A stretch of 64,000 nucleotides of DNA from Carex sylvatica. Its lineage: Eukaryota > Streptophyta > Magnoliopsida > Poales > Cyperaceae. Where the stretch lies: NCBI GenBank assembly GCA_964058845.1, contig CAXKVR010000282.1, positions 62,001 to 126,000 of the forward strand, in the 5' to 3' direction. Below the pieces are notes generated by a model, which did not search any database, was not told where the DNA came from, and saw only the letters and a program-made list of their open reading frames with translations. A program made the translations under genes and the position numbers. This document shows, in pieces, positions 1-12,468 of this stretch (the first letter of the stretch is position 1; each line of letters starts with the position of its first letter).

Positions 1-2208
1 CTCAACAATTTCTCTTCTTTTTTCAATTATGATGGGCAAGATACTCTCCAAATTGGCAATGGTACGGGTTTGTCAATTCTTCACATTGGTTCATCTACTC
101 TCACTTTCTCTTCTCATTCTATCTCTCTAAATAACATATTACATGTTCCAAGCTTTTCAAGGAACCTCTTAAGCCTCTCACAACTTATACAAGATAATCC
201 TCATTTAACCATTGAATTTTCCTCTTTCTCTTGTTTTTTAAAGGACCACCTCACCAAGACTACTATTCTCCAAGTTCCTTGCAATAATGGACTCTTCTTC
301 TTTTCACAACCTCGCTCCCCACCACTTCAAGCTTTCCTTGGTGTCCGTGCTTCGGCCGATACTTGGCACGCTCGCCTTGGACATCCATCCTCCACTACTA
401 CCTTACATTTACTACAAAATTCTCATTTACCTTGTAATTCAAATAAGTTGAGCACTTGCCATGATTGTTTTTTGGCCAAGTCTCACAAACTTCCTTTTAC
501 TCCTTCTATCTCCTCTACTACTAAACCTTTAGAACTTGTTCATTCGGATGTTTGGGGTCCTTCCCCTGTTATTTCATATAATGGCTTTCGGTTTTATGTG
601 ATTTTTGTTGATGATTTCTCGAAATTTACATGGATTTATTTTATGAAACACAAAAGCGAAGTACCTCACCTCTTCTCCCTCTTCAAAGCTCAAGCCGAAA
701 ACTTGCTCTCAAATACAATTAAAACATTGCGCACGGATGGAGGAACCGAATACCTTCCAATTGCAACTAAATTTCCCAATATAATACACCAAACCACTTG
801 CCCCTACACACCTCAACAAAATGGACTAGCCGAAAGAAAGCATCGACACATTATTGAATTAACCTTGGCCGTCATGTCCCATGCTTCTATCCCTTCCCTT
901 TATTGGGATGAGATTTGTTCAAGTATTGTCTATCTCATTAACCGCCTCCCATCACCATCCCACAACTCCAAAATCCCTTATACCAAACTTTTCAATAAAC
1001 AACCCGATTACTCATTTCTTCGTATCCTCGGTTGCCAATGCTTTCCGTATACTCGGCCATATAACTGTCACAAACTTGAGAACCGTGCTCTTCCTTGTAT
1101 TTTCCTTGGCTATGCAACAAATCAAAAGGGCTACCGATGCTTACACTTGCCATCCAACCGCCTTTACATCTCGCGACATGTTCAATTTGATGAAAAATGC
1201 TTTCCCTTTAAAATTACCAACCAAAACCCATCTGCCTCTGCCTCCACCGAAACACCTCAAATTTTTTCTTTTGCACCAGCCCCTTTTTACCACCAGGCCG
1301 AACCCTTCTCCATCTCTTCGGCCCAGCCTCCAACAGCCACACCTAACCCTACTTCGGCCCAATCTTCAGCAGCCCCAACCAACACAATTTCGGCCCAACA
1401 ACACCCCACTTCGCACCAGCCCAACAGGGACACTATGCCGCCTTCTAATCATCCCACCTCCTCTACCAGCGGACCTCAACCCAATCAAACCAGCAGCAGC
1501 TCTAACCCGCCTACTGCACCTACACCCAACCACCCCATGACCACACGACTTCGTGATAACACAAGAAAACCACGTGTCTTTCCCGACCATGTTGCCTTCT
1601 CTGCTACTCTGGAATCCGAACCCCATAACTTCTCTCAAGCAAATACTCAACCCGAATGGCGCAATGCTATGGCCCTTGAGATGAATGCTCTTGTTCAAAA
1701 TAACACTTGGACTTTGGTTCCTTCTCAACCGAATCAACAAGTCATTGGATGTAAATGGGTCTATAAAATCAAACGGCGAGCCGATGGTTCCATTGAGCGT
1801 TACAAGGCACGATTAGTGGCCAAAGGATATAACCAAGTCAAAGGTATCGATTATTTTGACACCTTCAGCCCTGTTGTCCGACCCACTACGATCCGGTTAA
1901 TTCTTTCTATTGCCATCTCATCTCATTGGCCTATTCGACAGCTAGATGTTCACAATGCATTTTTGAATGGTGACCTATCCGAAAAGGTACTCATGTCTCA
2001 ACCACCAGGCTTTATTAACCCTGATTACCCTAATCATGTTTGCCTTCTCTCTAAGGCACTCTATGGCCTCAAACAATCATCCCGTGCTTGGTTCAACAAA
2101 CTCAGTTCGGTTTTGCTCTCTCATGATTTTGTGGCCTCTAGCTATGATCCTTCGCTCTTCACATCCCACTCCAAGGACCATACCACTATGATTTTAATCT
2201 GTGGATGA
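1..2208 (+). pseudogene. Ty1/copia pol polyprotein, 5' part (partial, frame-broken)
   Basis: The frame is open from the window edge, so gag and most of the protease lie outside. From the first in-frame Met at 70, in order: a GAG-pre-integrase/HHCC zinc region (WHARLGHP... CHDC, about 363-500), the integrase core with D (HSDVWGP, ~541), D (RTDGGTEY, ~735) and E (QQNGLAERK, ~820), a low-complexity Pro/Ser/Thr linker (~1240-1540), and the start of the RVT_2 reverse transcriptase (CKWVYKIKR, ARLVAKGYNQ, LDVHNAFLNGDL). The domain order integrase before RT is diagnostic of Ty1/copia. The frame stops at 2206-2208, inside the YVDD catalytic box; the remainder continues in another frame. An assembly error is possible but a dead copy is more likely. 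Confidence 0.95.
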
Positions 2209-3151
2209 CATCTTAATAACTGGTAGCAACCCTTTACATGTTCAAAGAATCATTGACCAACTTCAACAAGCCTTTTCTCTAAAAGACCTTGGCCCTTTAC
2301 ACTATTTTTTGGGGATTGAAGTTACATCTCAACCTCATGGCTCCCAATTTTCTCAAACCAAATACCTCACCGATCTCCTTACAAGAACCAATATGTTTTC
2401 GGCTAAGCCTTGCTCCACACCCATGGCCACAAATTCCAACCTTTCAAGTGATGACAGTACACCATTTCATGACCCAACCCTATACAGAAGCATAGTTGGT
2501 GCTCTCCAATATGCTACTATTACTAGGCCGGATCTCTCTTTTGCCGTTAACAAGGTTTCTCAATTCATGCATGCTCCAACCATCAACCATTGGTCCGCGG
2601 TTAAGCGTATCTTGCGCTATATCCGTGGTTCCCTTGACCATGGCCTCTTCATTCACTCCGATTCCTCAAATTCTTTACATGCTTATAGTGATGCCGATTG
2701 GGCCGGCTCCATTGATTATCGGCGCTCCACTACCGGTTTTTGCATCTACTTAGGCCGAAACCTAATTTCATGGAGTGCTAAGAAACAACCCACCGTATCG
2801 CGCTCAAGCACCGAAGCCGAATATCGAAGCTTAGCAATTACTTGTGCCGAACTTCTTTGGGTCCAATACCTGCTAGCCGAACTCAACATCTCTCTGGTCA
2901 CAACCCCAACTCTTTGGTGTGATAATCTTGGTGCCACATTTCTCGCGGCAAACCCAATGTTTCATGCAAGAACCAAACATGTTGAAATTGATTACCACTT
3001 CGTTCGCGAAAGAGTTGCTTCCAATGAGCTACAGGTTAAATTCTTATGTTCAAAGGATCAACTAGCGGACATTTTTACCAAGCCTTTGCCTCCAACAAGA
3101 TTTTCATTTCTTCGCTCCAAGCTTTCAATGGCTCCTGCCACTTCCGCTTGA
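2201..3151 (+). pseudogene. Ty1/copia pol, 3' part (RT C-terminus and RNase H)
   Basis: Continues the polyprotein in a shifted frame, overlapping the upstream frame by a few bases. It opens at the VDD of the RT active site (VDDILITGS), then RT thumb sequences (KDLGPLHYFLGIE) and RNase H1 with acidic positions in SDADWAG, SSTEAEYRS, LWCDN and EIDYHFVRE. It ends with the copia C-terminal signature ADIFTKPLP. A net loss of about two bases at 2199-2201 explains the break, and no other stop interrupts this half. Directly downstream are a polypurine tract and the LTR. Confidence 0.93.
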
Positions 3152-3157
3152 GGGGGG
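3151..3157 (+). other. Polypurine tract of the copia element
   Basis: AGGGGGG lies immediately 3' of the pol stop and abuts the TG that opens the LTR. This is the usual plus-strand primer position in LTR retrotransposons. Confidence 0.8.
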
Positions 3158-3413
3158 TGTAATAAGCATAAAATGGATCTCTCCATTTAGGCTCAAACTT
3201 TAGATTAGATCATAGGAAGAATATATTGAGATATGGCAAGAATATCAGAATGGATCTCAATCCCGTCTACAGCTCAATTTTATATTTTACTATCTTTGCT
3301 CTCTGCGCACAACAGCCATATATATGAGGCTTGCTTGTAATCTTCTCTGGGTATCAAAACAATACAAATAATGAAAACCTAAATATATTTCCAAATACCT
3401 TCTCCTTTATTCA
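3158..3413 (+). repeat. Copia 3' LTR (right end approximate)
   Basis: Starts TGTAATAAGC right after the polypurine tract and contains a TATA-like CATATATATGAGG near 3320. The most likely end is the CA of TTTATTCA at about 3413, giving a short LTR of about 255 bp. The 5' LTR and target duplication lie outside the window, so the right border is inferred. Confidence 0.6.
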
Positions 3414-3426
3414 TATATATATATAT

Positions 3427-3635
3427 GAGGAGGGATCGGATGACACCCTTTTTTGGTGACATCGGATGACACCCTTTTTTGGTGACATCGGATGACACCC
3501 TTTTTTAGTGACATCGGATAACACCGTCCATTTTCAAAGTCCAAACAGTCGTTTGAAATAAATTTAATGAGTTTTGGAGTTAAGCTCACCAAACACTTTG
3601 GTGAGCTTAAGAACACCCTAGTTCTACTCATATGT
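3427..3635. mobile_element. MITE fragment plus a partial foldback arm
   Basis: The left end GAGGAGGGATC and the following motif (TGACA..GGAT.ACACC, then TTTTCAAAGT.CAAA.AGTCG) resemble the complete MITE at 14285-14663. The part from about 3540 to 3635 is also an inverted, diverged partial copy of the left arm of the neighbouring foldback element. The borders between the two pieces are unclear. Confidence 0.5.
3436..3526. repeat. 26-bp tandem repeat, 3.5 copies
   Basis: Three units beginning TCGGATGACACCC, each about 26 bp, followed by a partial fourth. It lies just inside a MITE end (GAGGAGGGATC at 3427) that recurs at 14285, so it looks like local expansion of the MITE subterminal sequence. 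Confidence 0.8.
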
Positions 3636-3646
3636 GTGTGTGTGTG

Positions 3647-4055
3647 TGAGTAGAACTAGGGTGTTCCTAAGTTTACCAAGCTTCTTTGTGAGCTCAACTC
3701 TAAAACCTATTGAATTGGCTTCAAACGATGAATCTGAACCGTTGAAATTCTTCTACCTTACGATTGATGCGTCTATATGAAAAAAAATTCGATTTAAAAT
3801 TAATTTTATATAGAGTAAAATGATCAAAAGACGTTCAAAAAATGAATGTATTAAAATTAATTTATTAATCTTCTAATTTTGACCATTTGACTTTATACTA
3901 AATTAATTCAAAACTTTAAAATTTTCACATGTAGATGCATCATTCGTAAGATAGAAGGATTTTAACGGTTCAGATTTGTCATTTGAAGTCAATTCAATAG
4001 ATTTTAGAGTTGGGCTTACCAAGAGACTTAGTGAACTTAGGAACACCCAGTTCTC
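3647..4055. mobile_element. Foldback MITE (about 400 bp)
   Basis: The left arm (GAACTAGGGTGTTCCTAAG, 3653 on) pairs over roughly 170 bp with the right arm (CTTAGGAACACCCAGTTC, ending ~4055). The paired blocks include AACTCTAAAACCTATTGAAT and its mismatched complement. No coding capacity. A (TG)n run precedes the left end. A target duplication was not identified, so the superfamily is open. Confidence 0.7.
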
Positions 4056-5575
4056 TCTCTCTGCCCCTCTATCTCTCTATATATATAGGAAAATGCAAAA
4101 AAATGCTACGCGTAGCATAGAGGGCCTCCGTACTCATTAATGAACATCTTTCAAAATATTTTTATATATATAAAAAAAATATAATCCTTGTTTGCTTCAT
4201 TCGTAGAAGGGATTATTAAAAATTTCAAGTTTTGAAATAAAACTTGTAGAATGAAAATAAAAATTGTGAAAGTTGGTTAGGTGACTTATCACTTTGATTT
4301 CACCATATAGAAAAAGAAGAAGAACAAAGTAAACCGAATAGATGGTATAAATAATAAAAAATAAATAAATAAACTTTAAAATAGTAGCTCAAGTTATGAA
4401 CTTCCATACTTACAAAGACCTACAAAATGCTGAAAAATTAAAATTCTATCTAATGTAAGAATCACCATTGTAAGACCTTTATCTCCAAAAAAAAAAAAAT
4501 ATGGTACCTTATTTTAATTGAAATTTGTACCGAATTATTATTTATTATAATTTTTTATATTTTTATTTGTAATGTTTAACAAAAAAAATTTCATAATTTT
4601 TTTAATAATAATATGTTATTTGTAAAATCCGACAACATAAATTAAATTTTTGATTTAATAATTTTCATCTTATGATTGATAAATTGGAAACAAAACATGT
4701 AGATATATTTTCTATAAGATATTAAAAGACATGCAGATATATTTTCTATGAATAAAGCAAATAATGATTAATTAGATCTTTGTATTTTACTAAAAACAAA
4801 AAAAATCTGAAATGGAAGGTGAATGACAGAAAAATAGAAAAGAAATGATACACATTAGTTTGGTAAGTTATTTTCTTAATCCATACATAATATATTAATT
4901 GAATAAAGATCCTCATTAATGAAATGAAAGAGGAATGCCATGTGTCAAGCAAAGATTAGCTAAATTCAATGGTGAGCTGGAAAATCCTGCCAATATGTGG
5001 GCAGAGGATTTGGTTTCTTTTTAATGACCCACTATGAGTCTATGACTGAAAAGGTACCCAACTTCTCAACTAGAATCCTTACACGAGTGACCTCCATGCT
5101 AATGACATTTACTTGCATGGAGCTCAGGCAGTCGATCAATTGCATGGGCTCAAAAGCCTCTTCTCCATGAGTTAAAATTTTTTCGACCCATGCAATTAGA
5201 TGTCTCCGGATGCTAATGAAATGACCAATTGCATGGGCGCGCAAATCTCTTTTGTATGAGTTAAAATTTAGCGGCTCATGCAATTTAGATAACTCTAATT
5301 TGTCTTGAAATAACAAGAACAATAAATGTATGCTCGTCTTTCATCACAAGTCCAAATTACACATTGTATGGAGCAACAAAAACCAACCAACATGAATCAG
5401 GACAGCCACTAAAGTATAAGGAGTAAACCCACCTACTGAGACTAAGACGGATATTTTTCACCTCGGCAACGAATTCTATATGCTTCTCATGCTTTTTCCA
5501 TGCTTCACTATCAGCTGAGTGCACCATAAGATTGAATTCTCTTGATTTCCTTTCTTATGTCACCTCATATATCCT
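4056..5575. other. AT-rich intergenic, no gene seen
   Basis: No supported coding region. There is a short palindrome GCTACGCGTAGC near 4105. At about 5135-5290 there are two diverged copies of a roughly 65-bp block (starts CAATTGCATGGGC, ends CATGCAATTTAGAT), each itself able to fold because CAATTGCATGGG is followed by CCCATGCAATT. Otherwise homopolymer-rich and featureless to my reading. Confidence 0.5.
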
Positions 5576-5578
5576 GTA

Positions 5579-5800
5579 GTATAGGGAGTCGGAGTAGGTC
5601 CGATGTCCATTGGACCTACTTTGGTTCAATGGGTGTTGTGACCATCCAATTGCATCAAGATTTGTATACTCTGTATTAAAATTCGTGCGAGTTTTATCAA
5701 TGTCTGCGTGCACAGATCTTAATGCTGATCGTACGGTGATAGAGCCCATCAAACCTAAAAGTAAGTCCAATGGACATCGAACCTACTCCTATCTCGTAGT
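5579..5800. mobile_element. MITE with ~40-bp terminal inverted repeats
   Basis: The left TIR (GGAGTAGGTCCGATGTCCAT) is complementary with a few mismatches to the right TIR (ATGGACATCGAACCTACTCC). Total length is about 222 bp, non-coding. A diverged half copy seems to lie at 59655-59800 (shared GATAGAGCC.ATCA and CACCTACTCC blocks). The target duplication is not clear. Confidence 0.7.
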
Positions 5801-7190
5801 CTAGATACCATGTACGCACAACCTTTGAAGTCTCAAAATGATAGGAAGGTAATGCAAAAGTTTTCATGGAACTAGTTTTCCATTCTTGTTTATAGCCGAG
5901 ATTTTGTATCCAGATTCTCTGTATGTGTCGCATTTATCTTTTATACGAATCATTTTTGCAGTACAACATACAATTATTTGACATACATCAATCTTTTGGT
6001 ATTCCATACTAAATTCTCGAACTAACTTTTGACAATTATTTTGGGCCTTTGGCATGACAATCATCTGCATAGGAATCATTTGCATGGTTATCAAAATTAA
6101 TTAAATGGGGGCGTTATTTGCATTGGCCGGAATTTTTAACCCTGCAGTTTACATTGCGCATCCATATTATTTCCGATATTTTTATTTTTATCTATTTTGT
6201 AAAATATTTTAATAAAAATGATTAGAATTGTATTTTAATAAAAATGATCAGAATTGAGTTGAATTTTTAAAAATGACCAGGATTGAGTTGAAATTTTCAT
6301 TTGAAACCGTAAAAAAAATTCACGGTTTGGCCTCTCTTTTTTTTTTTTTTTTTTACGTGTCAGCATTTTGTGAGTTTGAAGAATTATTTTATAAAACGTG
6401 TCAGCATTTCGTGGAATTTTTATTTTGCGAACTATTTTATAAAAACGTATTCAACAACCACGAGGTCATGATTCGTGTCAACTTGATATACGTTTATTGA
6501 GGAGTAAAATTTAGACCAAAGTTGACAAACAAAATCATTCATCGTATATAAAATGGAACAAAATTAAAACAATATATGCTAGTTTAGAAAATTTTAATTT
6601 TCTCGATTTCTTACGGGAGCAAGATTTAATATTCTAATATTTTTTAAAAAATACGATGAATGATTCCATTTAATATTTTTTCTAATATTAAAAAATATTA
6701 GAATATTAATTTTTTTTTTTAATATTTTCTTAACTTAATCTCTCAGAATTAGGACGTATCAGATATCCATAATTTTGATTCAACTAGATGCTTTGTTGCG
6801 GCGTTGCCGCAACTGTTTTTGGCTATATCTTGATGAACTGGGAAGGCATAGTTTTTTCTCCGCATTTGTAACGTATATATAGAAATTGAAATATAAGGTT
6901 GGGACAAAAATAGCAAAGAGAATTTGTTGAAGAAACAATGCTGGTGGTTTTGTATAGACAATATATTATAATTGCATTATCACAGGAATGAAGTTGAAGA
7001 AAGTAATTATCTTTTGAAGTTTCAACAGAATAATGATACAACAAACTACTGTGAGATTAATAAAAGCACAAATGTATGTATAAGACTTACTGATACTACT
7101 AAGGCTTACAAATGCAAATAATAGAGAAAAGATAAATGACTGGTATCACAAGTGGAGTCGATCACTTGGGTACCAAAAACTAAACAGTGC
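5801..7190. other. AT-rich intergenic, no gene seen
   Basis: Short frames only, none with a recognisable domain or splice pattern. Poly-T at ~6340 and ~6710. Part of 6750-7190 could be the 3' flank of the degraded minus-strand exons described next, but nothing in the sequence proves that. Confidence 0.4.
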
Positions 7191-7195
7191 ATGTC

Positions 7196-8015
7196 TTACT
7201 GCGGACCTAGGCTGTGAATTGCTTTGCTTTGAAGTCCTTTGGAGGTGGATAACCAACTCTTTTTATAATCTGAAATCATAATATATTTGATATCAATTGT
7301 ATGATTTTTAAAAATAAGGAACGATTTATAAATAAGATAATCAAAATGTAAGTTTACTGGAGCTGTGCAACACTCCTTTGACATGCTTATAATCTCATCT
7401 AAAAATACAGAAGAAAGTGGAAATAAGTATATATAAAATTGAAATTAATTAAAAAGTGTAAATCTACATGATATCTTAAATTCTCCCACAGTTATAGTCT
7501 ACCACTGTTTCATATTTAATCCTTTACTGATAGGAAGCCTAGAAAATACATGTTTTCTATAAAAAAAACATAAAAGGGGAGGGGTCTGCCTGCTAAGTAA
7601 AGGGATAGGAACCAGGGGCCGTATTGCATAAATACATAACAAAGGAATGTAAGTAAGACGACTACTTACATTGAGTCTTTCAGTATTATTGTCCTGAATT
7701 AAATTTCTTGTGTTCATAATCTTGTGTTTTTCTAGTTTCAGGTTATAATTTTCCATACTGTAACATCATTCAATCAATTTAAATGGTTTTGCCTAGAGAC
7801 AATATATATTCATGCAGTGTACGAGTACATGTCAGCACAGACATCAGAACAGAGAAGTATTGAACATGTGTACTAGTACAAGTCAAACATGTATACTATC
7901 GAAATAAATCAAAATGATTCATAAATAGCACTATCGAAAGCTTACTGGAGTTCTGTGTGGCAATTCCCTTTTAGCAGAATTTTTCTCTTCTTTGACTGCT
8001 TATAATCTCATCTGA
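7196..8015 (-). pseudogene. Exon-like duplicated blocks (uncertain)
   Basis: On the minus strand three blocks begin after an AG acceptor with a shared AT.ATTATAA sequence: near 8010 (ending TCCA before GTAAGC), near 7400 (ending TCCA before GTAAAC) and at about 7257. The last reads to a stop through VGYPPPKDFKAKQFTA. The first two and their flanks are diverged copies of one another over about 150 bp (7340-7500 and 7940-8120), so an exon with its intron flanks was duplicated. I do not recognise the protein. It may be the 3' part of the locus carrying the ankyrin-like exon at ~9 kb, but no continuous model could be built. Confidence 0.25.
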
Positions 8016-8960
8016 AAAATATGAAAGAAAATGAAAAATAAGTACATACAAACTGAAATCAATCAAAAATTCTAAATCTAGGCAATCTCCTGAATCCTCT
8101 CACAGTTGCATTGTACACATGCCTACAATATAACCTCCTATCTGGTATAGAAGTTTTCACCTCAAAAAATAAGCTCAAACTAATTGTGACAATGAAATCC
8201 AACTCACTTAGAATTCACAACAAAAGAGAAATGAAAGCCTAAGTAGAGGAAGTAGAAAATCAGAGGTGCACTCGTGGACAACCTCGCAGAGAAGAAGCTA
8301 AAGAGGAGAAATTTCATTAAAAATATATGAAAGTTGTTGTTTGCTTACTACAATAGAGTACCTCTTTTGAAATCTGTTATCTGACTTTCAAAATTTCTTA
8401 TCTGGGGTAGCGACTGGTCCTGATATATCCGGGTGGTTGAGTATGTCTTGCGGTTGCATTTTTCCCGTGATTTTTCAGAGAAGTTAGTTTTTATAACAAA
8501 GACGACTAAGTATTGGTTAATAAATTTTATTCTATTAGTAGATTTACCGAAATGAAAGAATATCTTAAATATTTCATTTTAAGTAGATTACCAAAATAAA
8601 TATAAATTAACCAAATACAAATACCAAATGCAAATTTTCAAAATATTTCATGCATATATAATAAGATATTAATGTATGAATTTTATGTTGGAATCTTTCA
8701 TTTTATGTAGCTTACTGAAATAAACATAAATTAAGCAAATACATATACCATATGCAAATTTGGGATAGTGTTTATATTTGGTACAGAAGATGTACAGGTT
8801 GGCTGTTTTTTACTAATAGAATTAAATTGTATCAGAATTCAAGTTAACTATTTCCACTGAATGCATTTCATCACCGAAGTTAACAAATTGACCAACAATT
8901 AAAGAAAATTGAACGAAACGAAAAGGAAACATAGAAAATGATCGATCTCTCTAGTCACCT

Positions 8961-9299
8961 CATTGTGCCCCTTGGCTGAAGCGAAATGTAAAGGCGAGTT
9001 TAGACCAAGGTTAAGTAACAGACTCGGACTCAGCTCGAGGAGCATATGCGCTTCAACCAGGTCCCCATCTCGCGCCGCCAGATCAGCCTCTCTCCGGTGG
9101 AGGAACAACCGAGTGAGTTCCCCATCAGAAGATGGAGAAAGAGGGAGAGTGAGGCTGCGGGAGAAACTTGGAGGCTTTTGTAGACAGAGCTTGCCAGAGA
9201 GATGAGGGAAAGACGCTTTAGGTGTGGGTGTGATGAGGAAGCGCGAGAGATGAGCGGCTAGGAAGAGGAATCGGGATTGAAGGAGAGGTGAGCTGTTCT
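8961..9299 (-). pseudogene. Ankyrin-repeat exon, probably degraded
   Basis: The minus-strand frame is open from ~9299 and reads [18 protein letters not shown] then [16 protein letters not shown]. This is one ankyrin repeat in the pattern of plant ankyrin/PGG-type proteins (helix, then [11 protein letters not shown]). A GT donor follows GGGCACAATGAG at ~8960. No in-frame ATG precedes the repeat within the open frame; the only nearby ATG (~9134) is in another frame. That argues for a broken first exon or a missing upstream exon. What is visible is too short to assign a function. Confidence 0.4.
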
Positions 9300-10640
9300 A
9301 GCAAGATTTTTGCGAGAGGAGAAACAAACGGAGGAAGAAGGCGAAGAAAATAGCTCAAAATTCTAACTCTTCACACTCTTCTATAATTTAAAAAAAAAAG
9401 AGAACAAAATTCTAAAAGAGACTTGATGAAAAGACAACAAAACGAACAAGAGTTATGACTCAACTCACTTTAGCTCAAAATTCAGACTCACATAAAAAAC
9501 TCTCGAGTTGCTCTCTGATTACATCCGTCCACAACAGACCATTTCCGTTCTATACGGAAATCTCATTTCCGTGAGATTCTAACTGGGCCAAGCCCAATTG
9601 ACTTCAACCCAACAGTTTCTAAATATTTCCATTAATCATCTTTTACATACGTCCTACCACTTATATTTCTAATCAACGCATAGTATACTTATTGATCAAT
9701 TTTTTTGATAAATCATAATTAAAAAAATTATTTTTACTAATCCAGCATGATTGCTTTTTTTTTTTTTTCAAAAACTAGAAGGACCGGAGGAGCCCTCCGG
9801 TCTCCCTATTTTTATTCATTTTTCCTAATTAATCCTATTTGTCGGTGCAGTCACCGTGTAATGATTTTTTTTCTTTTTCTTTTTTCTTTTCACTTTTTTT
9901 TTCTTTTCTTCCGGTCTCACCAATTTTTATAATTGTCGGTGGCGACTGTGCAGCCACTTTTTTTCTTTTTTCTATAAATCATCTTCTCTCTCCCCAAGTC
10001 AAACATACTTAAATTTTTTTTTCTCCGTCATTTTTAGCTGATAATCAAGCTCCATCAAAATATTGTGTTTTTACAGATTGGTCTCTTCATTGTGTTGGTA
10101 GTTTATATTGTAGTAAGTTTTTTTTTTCAATTACTATCATATTTTAAGTTGTAAAATTAAAAATAATATCAACAGTTGATTTTAACAATTTATAAAATCA
10201 AGTTCAGTTACTCTGCAAAATCCTACACCCGTAGATTAATTTGAAACCAAAATGACATATATTTATTTATATATTTAATATATATTTTTTAATATAAAAT
10301 CTCTGTTAATTTTTTAAATATAAAATTATATTTTAGATAAGACCGGACCGTCCTCCGGTTTGAAAAAAGTTAATTTTGGCGACATGCACCAAAAAGCTTT
10401 GTAAGTTGAAACTGATGTAGCCTCTGTTAAGGATCTCAATATATAAAACGGAGATGGTGCTTGAAATGGAGAAGAAACCAAACACAAAGATAAAAAGGAC
10501 CACATTGTAGTCTGCACTCTGCAGAAGGTCCAGACTTTAATTTAAAAATTTGCTCCGGTCAGAATTTAATTAAGTTCCACAATAGAAATCATTGTGGATG
10601 TTGAGGCATTTATATACTTCAACCGATGTTATCCTAACAC
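9300..10640. other. AT-rich intergenic, no gene seen
   Basis: Long T and A runs, with hairpin-forming GACCGGAGGAGCCCTCCGGTC at ~9781 and an unpaired relative near 10340. No open frame with recognisable content. Confidence 0.4.
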
Positions 10641-10659
10641 TCTCGGAAAGCTATTGTAT

Positions 10660-11230
10660 TTGTGTCCAACACGTATCCGACATTGACATGCCTCCGACAC
10701 GCTATGATACGTATCAGACACGCTACGATACGTATAGCGTGTCAGGTGAGCTGACGTGTCCCTACTCGTTTGATACGGTCTCCGACACCTGATTGTCCCC
10801 TGCTGATACGACTTGAAAATTCTGATACAGGCGGGACACGGCAATATAGGATTTTCTTCTTTGTCTGGACCATGTTCCCTCCATTTCAATTTTGGTGCAC
10901 CGTGAGCTGCGAACTGCGTGTAGACCAGTGAATTAATCAAAAATTGGTGCCAACTGCAAGTATCGAATCTGGGAATGGAGGTTAAATGCAACAGACTCTT
11001 AACCACTACACCAACTTAATTTTATTGTTACAATGCCGCAGCTATTATATTTAACCATTTAAGTTCTACGAAATTCTTTATTCAATTTTTTTAATATTTA
11101 ATTTATATAGTAATTAATAATATAATTAAAATAATAAATATATAATAGCCGTGTCGTATTCTCTATTTTTTAAAATTGCCGTGTTACTGTATCCGTGTTG
11201 TATCCGGCACAATACCCGTACCGGTATCCA
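10660..11230. repeat. Diverged CCGACACG/ATACGTAT repeat region
   Basis: 10670-10860 contains several imperfect copies of phrases such as CGACACGCTA and GATACGTAT, and related wording (CCGTGTTGTATCCGGCAC) resumes at ~11180. The tRNA-like stretch at ~10900-11018 appears to split it. It looks like an old non-coding repeat. Confidence 0.4.
10900..11018 (-). mobile_element. Possible tRNA-derived SINE head
   Basis: The minus strand reads TTGGTGTAGTGGTTAAGAG (A-box-like) followed about 40 nt later by AGATTCGATAC (B-box-like). This is the internal pol III promoter layout of tRNA-derived SINEs. It does not fold as a complete tRNA, and no clear tail or target duplication was found. Confidence 0.35.
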
Positions 11231-11289
11231 TGCAACATAGACTCCAGCAGACTTCATCATTTAATTCATTTTGAAAGGCTGTTCCGCTC

Positions 11290-11560
11290 AGAGAACAGCG
11301 TTAAAAGAAAGCAGATTCTTTTGGGTAACGGGTCCGTTTCTGCTCTGGATACCTTGGTTATCCGCTCCGTTTGCAGATTGTAAAATATATCCGTATTCGA
11401 ATATGAAATTCAGATACTATTGAATCTATTAAGAAATTATCCGAATTTGGATCTGGGTATTATCCGCTCCGGATTAATCCGAATACAGATCGGAATCGAA
11501 GTGGATTATTCAGATCCATTTTCACCCCTAACTGCACACGAATTTATTTCGCGGTTTTCG
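11290..11560. repeat. MITE-like ATCCG/CGGAT-rich segment
   Basis: Repeated TTATCCG, CCGAATT and CGGAT words, with CACCCC near the right end, resemble the family of the complete MITE at 61993-62304. The ends are eroded. Confidence 0.4.
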
Positions 11561-12287
11561 CGCAAAATTTTATTGGTGATAGTTTTCTGCACAAAAAATT
11601 CGTAAATAACTATCTTCGCCTTTTTTTTAATTGAAAAGTATGTAGAAACTACAAACATGTTTCACTAACTGCAAGAATAAATTTTTTTTTTGCCAACGGG
11701 TATCTTAACGGTTAAGCCTGTCGATAATGTCGATACGCTCATAATAACATTTTTAATTGGTGCTTTTAAAAATAGTTATTTTTTACTCTCGCGAATAGTA
11801 GTATATTTTTTGTAGTCCCAACCTCAACTTTTAATTACAATACATGCACCATCAATTAAGGTTTAATCTTATATATTTGTTTTCAGCGCATTGTGTGTCG
11901 TAATTTAAAAAGTCGATCGAATTTTGACTCCCAACTTTATTCAATAAAAGAAGAAGTCGAATTTAAAGATGTGCTTCTACAATCATGCTCTTAATCTTTT
12001 CTTAAAAAATTTAAGGGAAAAAAAAAGGAAAAGACAAGAGATATATATACTAACATGCCAAGTAAGAAGCATTTCGTAATTGTAAATTCACAAGTAAGAA
12101 GCATTCTCGAATGAATTGATTTAATTTAATAAATTACATGGGTATAACACCTTTCACGCATGACGCAACTCCATAAACAATATTTACAACAGTTATTTAT
12201 TTTTCTTTATCAATCTTTCATATTTTAAGAATTATAATTATAATTCTGTATATATAAAAAACTTAATATTCAATATATTAGCTCAAA

Positions 12288-12421
12288 TTAATTCTCTCGA
12301 GGTTTGATTTCATGATGCCCGTCTTGTGTTTTGTTTTCGTCATGCTCGCTCTTACCATCATCATGTTTGCTAGTCTCAATCATAGTCTTTACGTCCTCTT
12401 CTATCTCATCTACCTACAAGT

Positions 12422-12468
<47 letters not shown>

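Noticed and set aside
881..1740. Open frames of 120-220 codons on both strands within the copia pol region
   Set aside because: They are shadows of the pol reading frame, produced by its Pro/Ser-rich composition; no domain and no independent start context.
3436..3526. Regular 26-bp repeats looking like a CRISPR array
   Set aside because: Units are contiguous with no variable spacers, in a plant MITE; simple tandem expansion.
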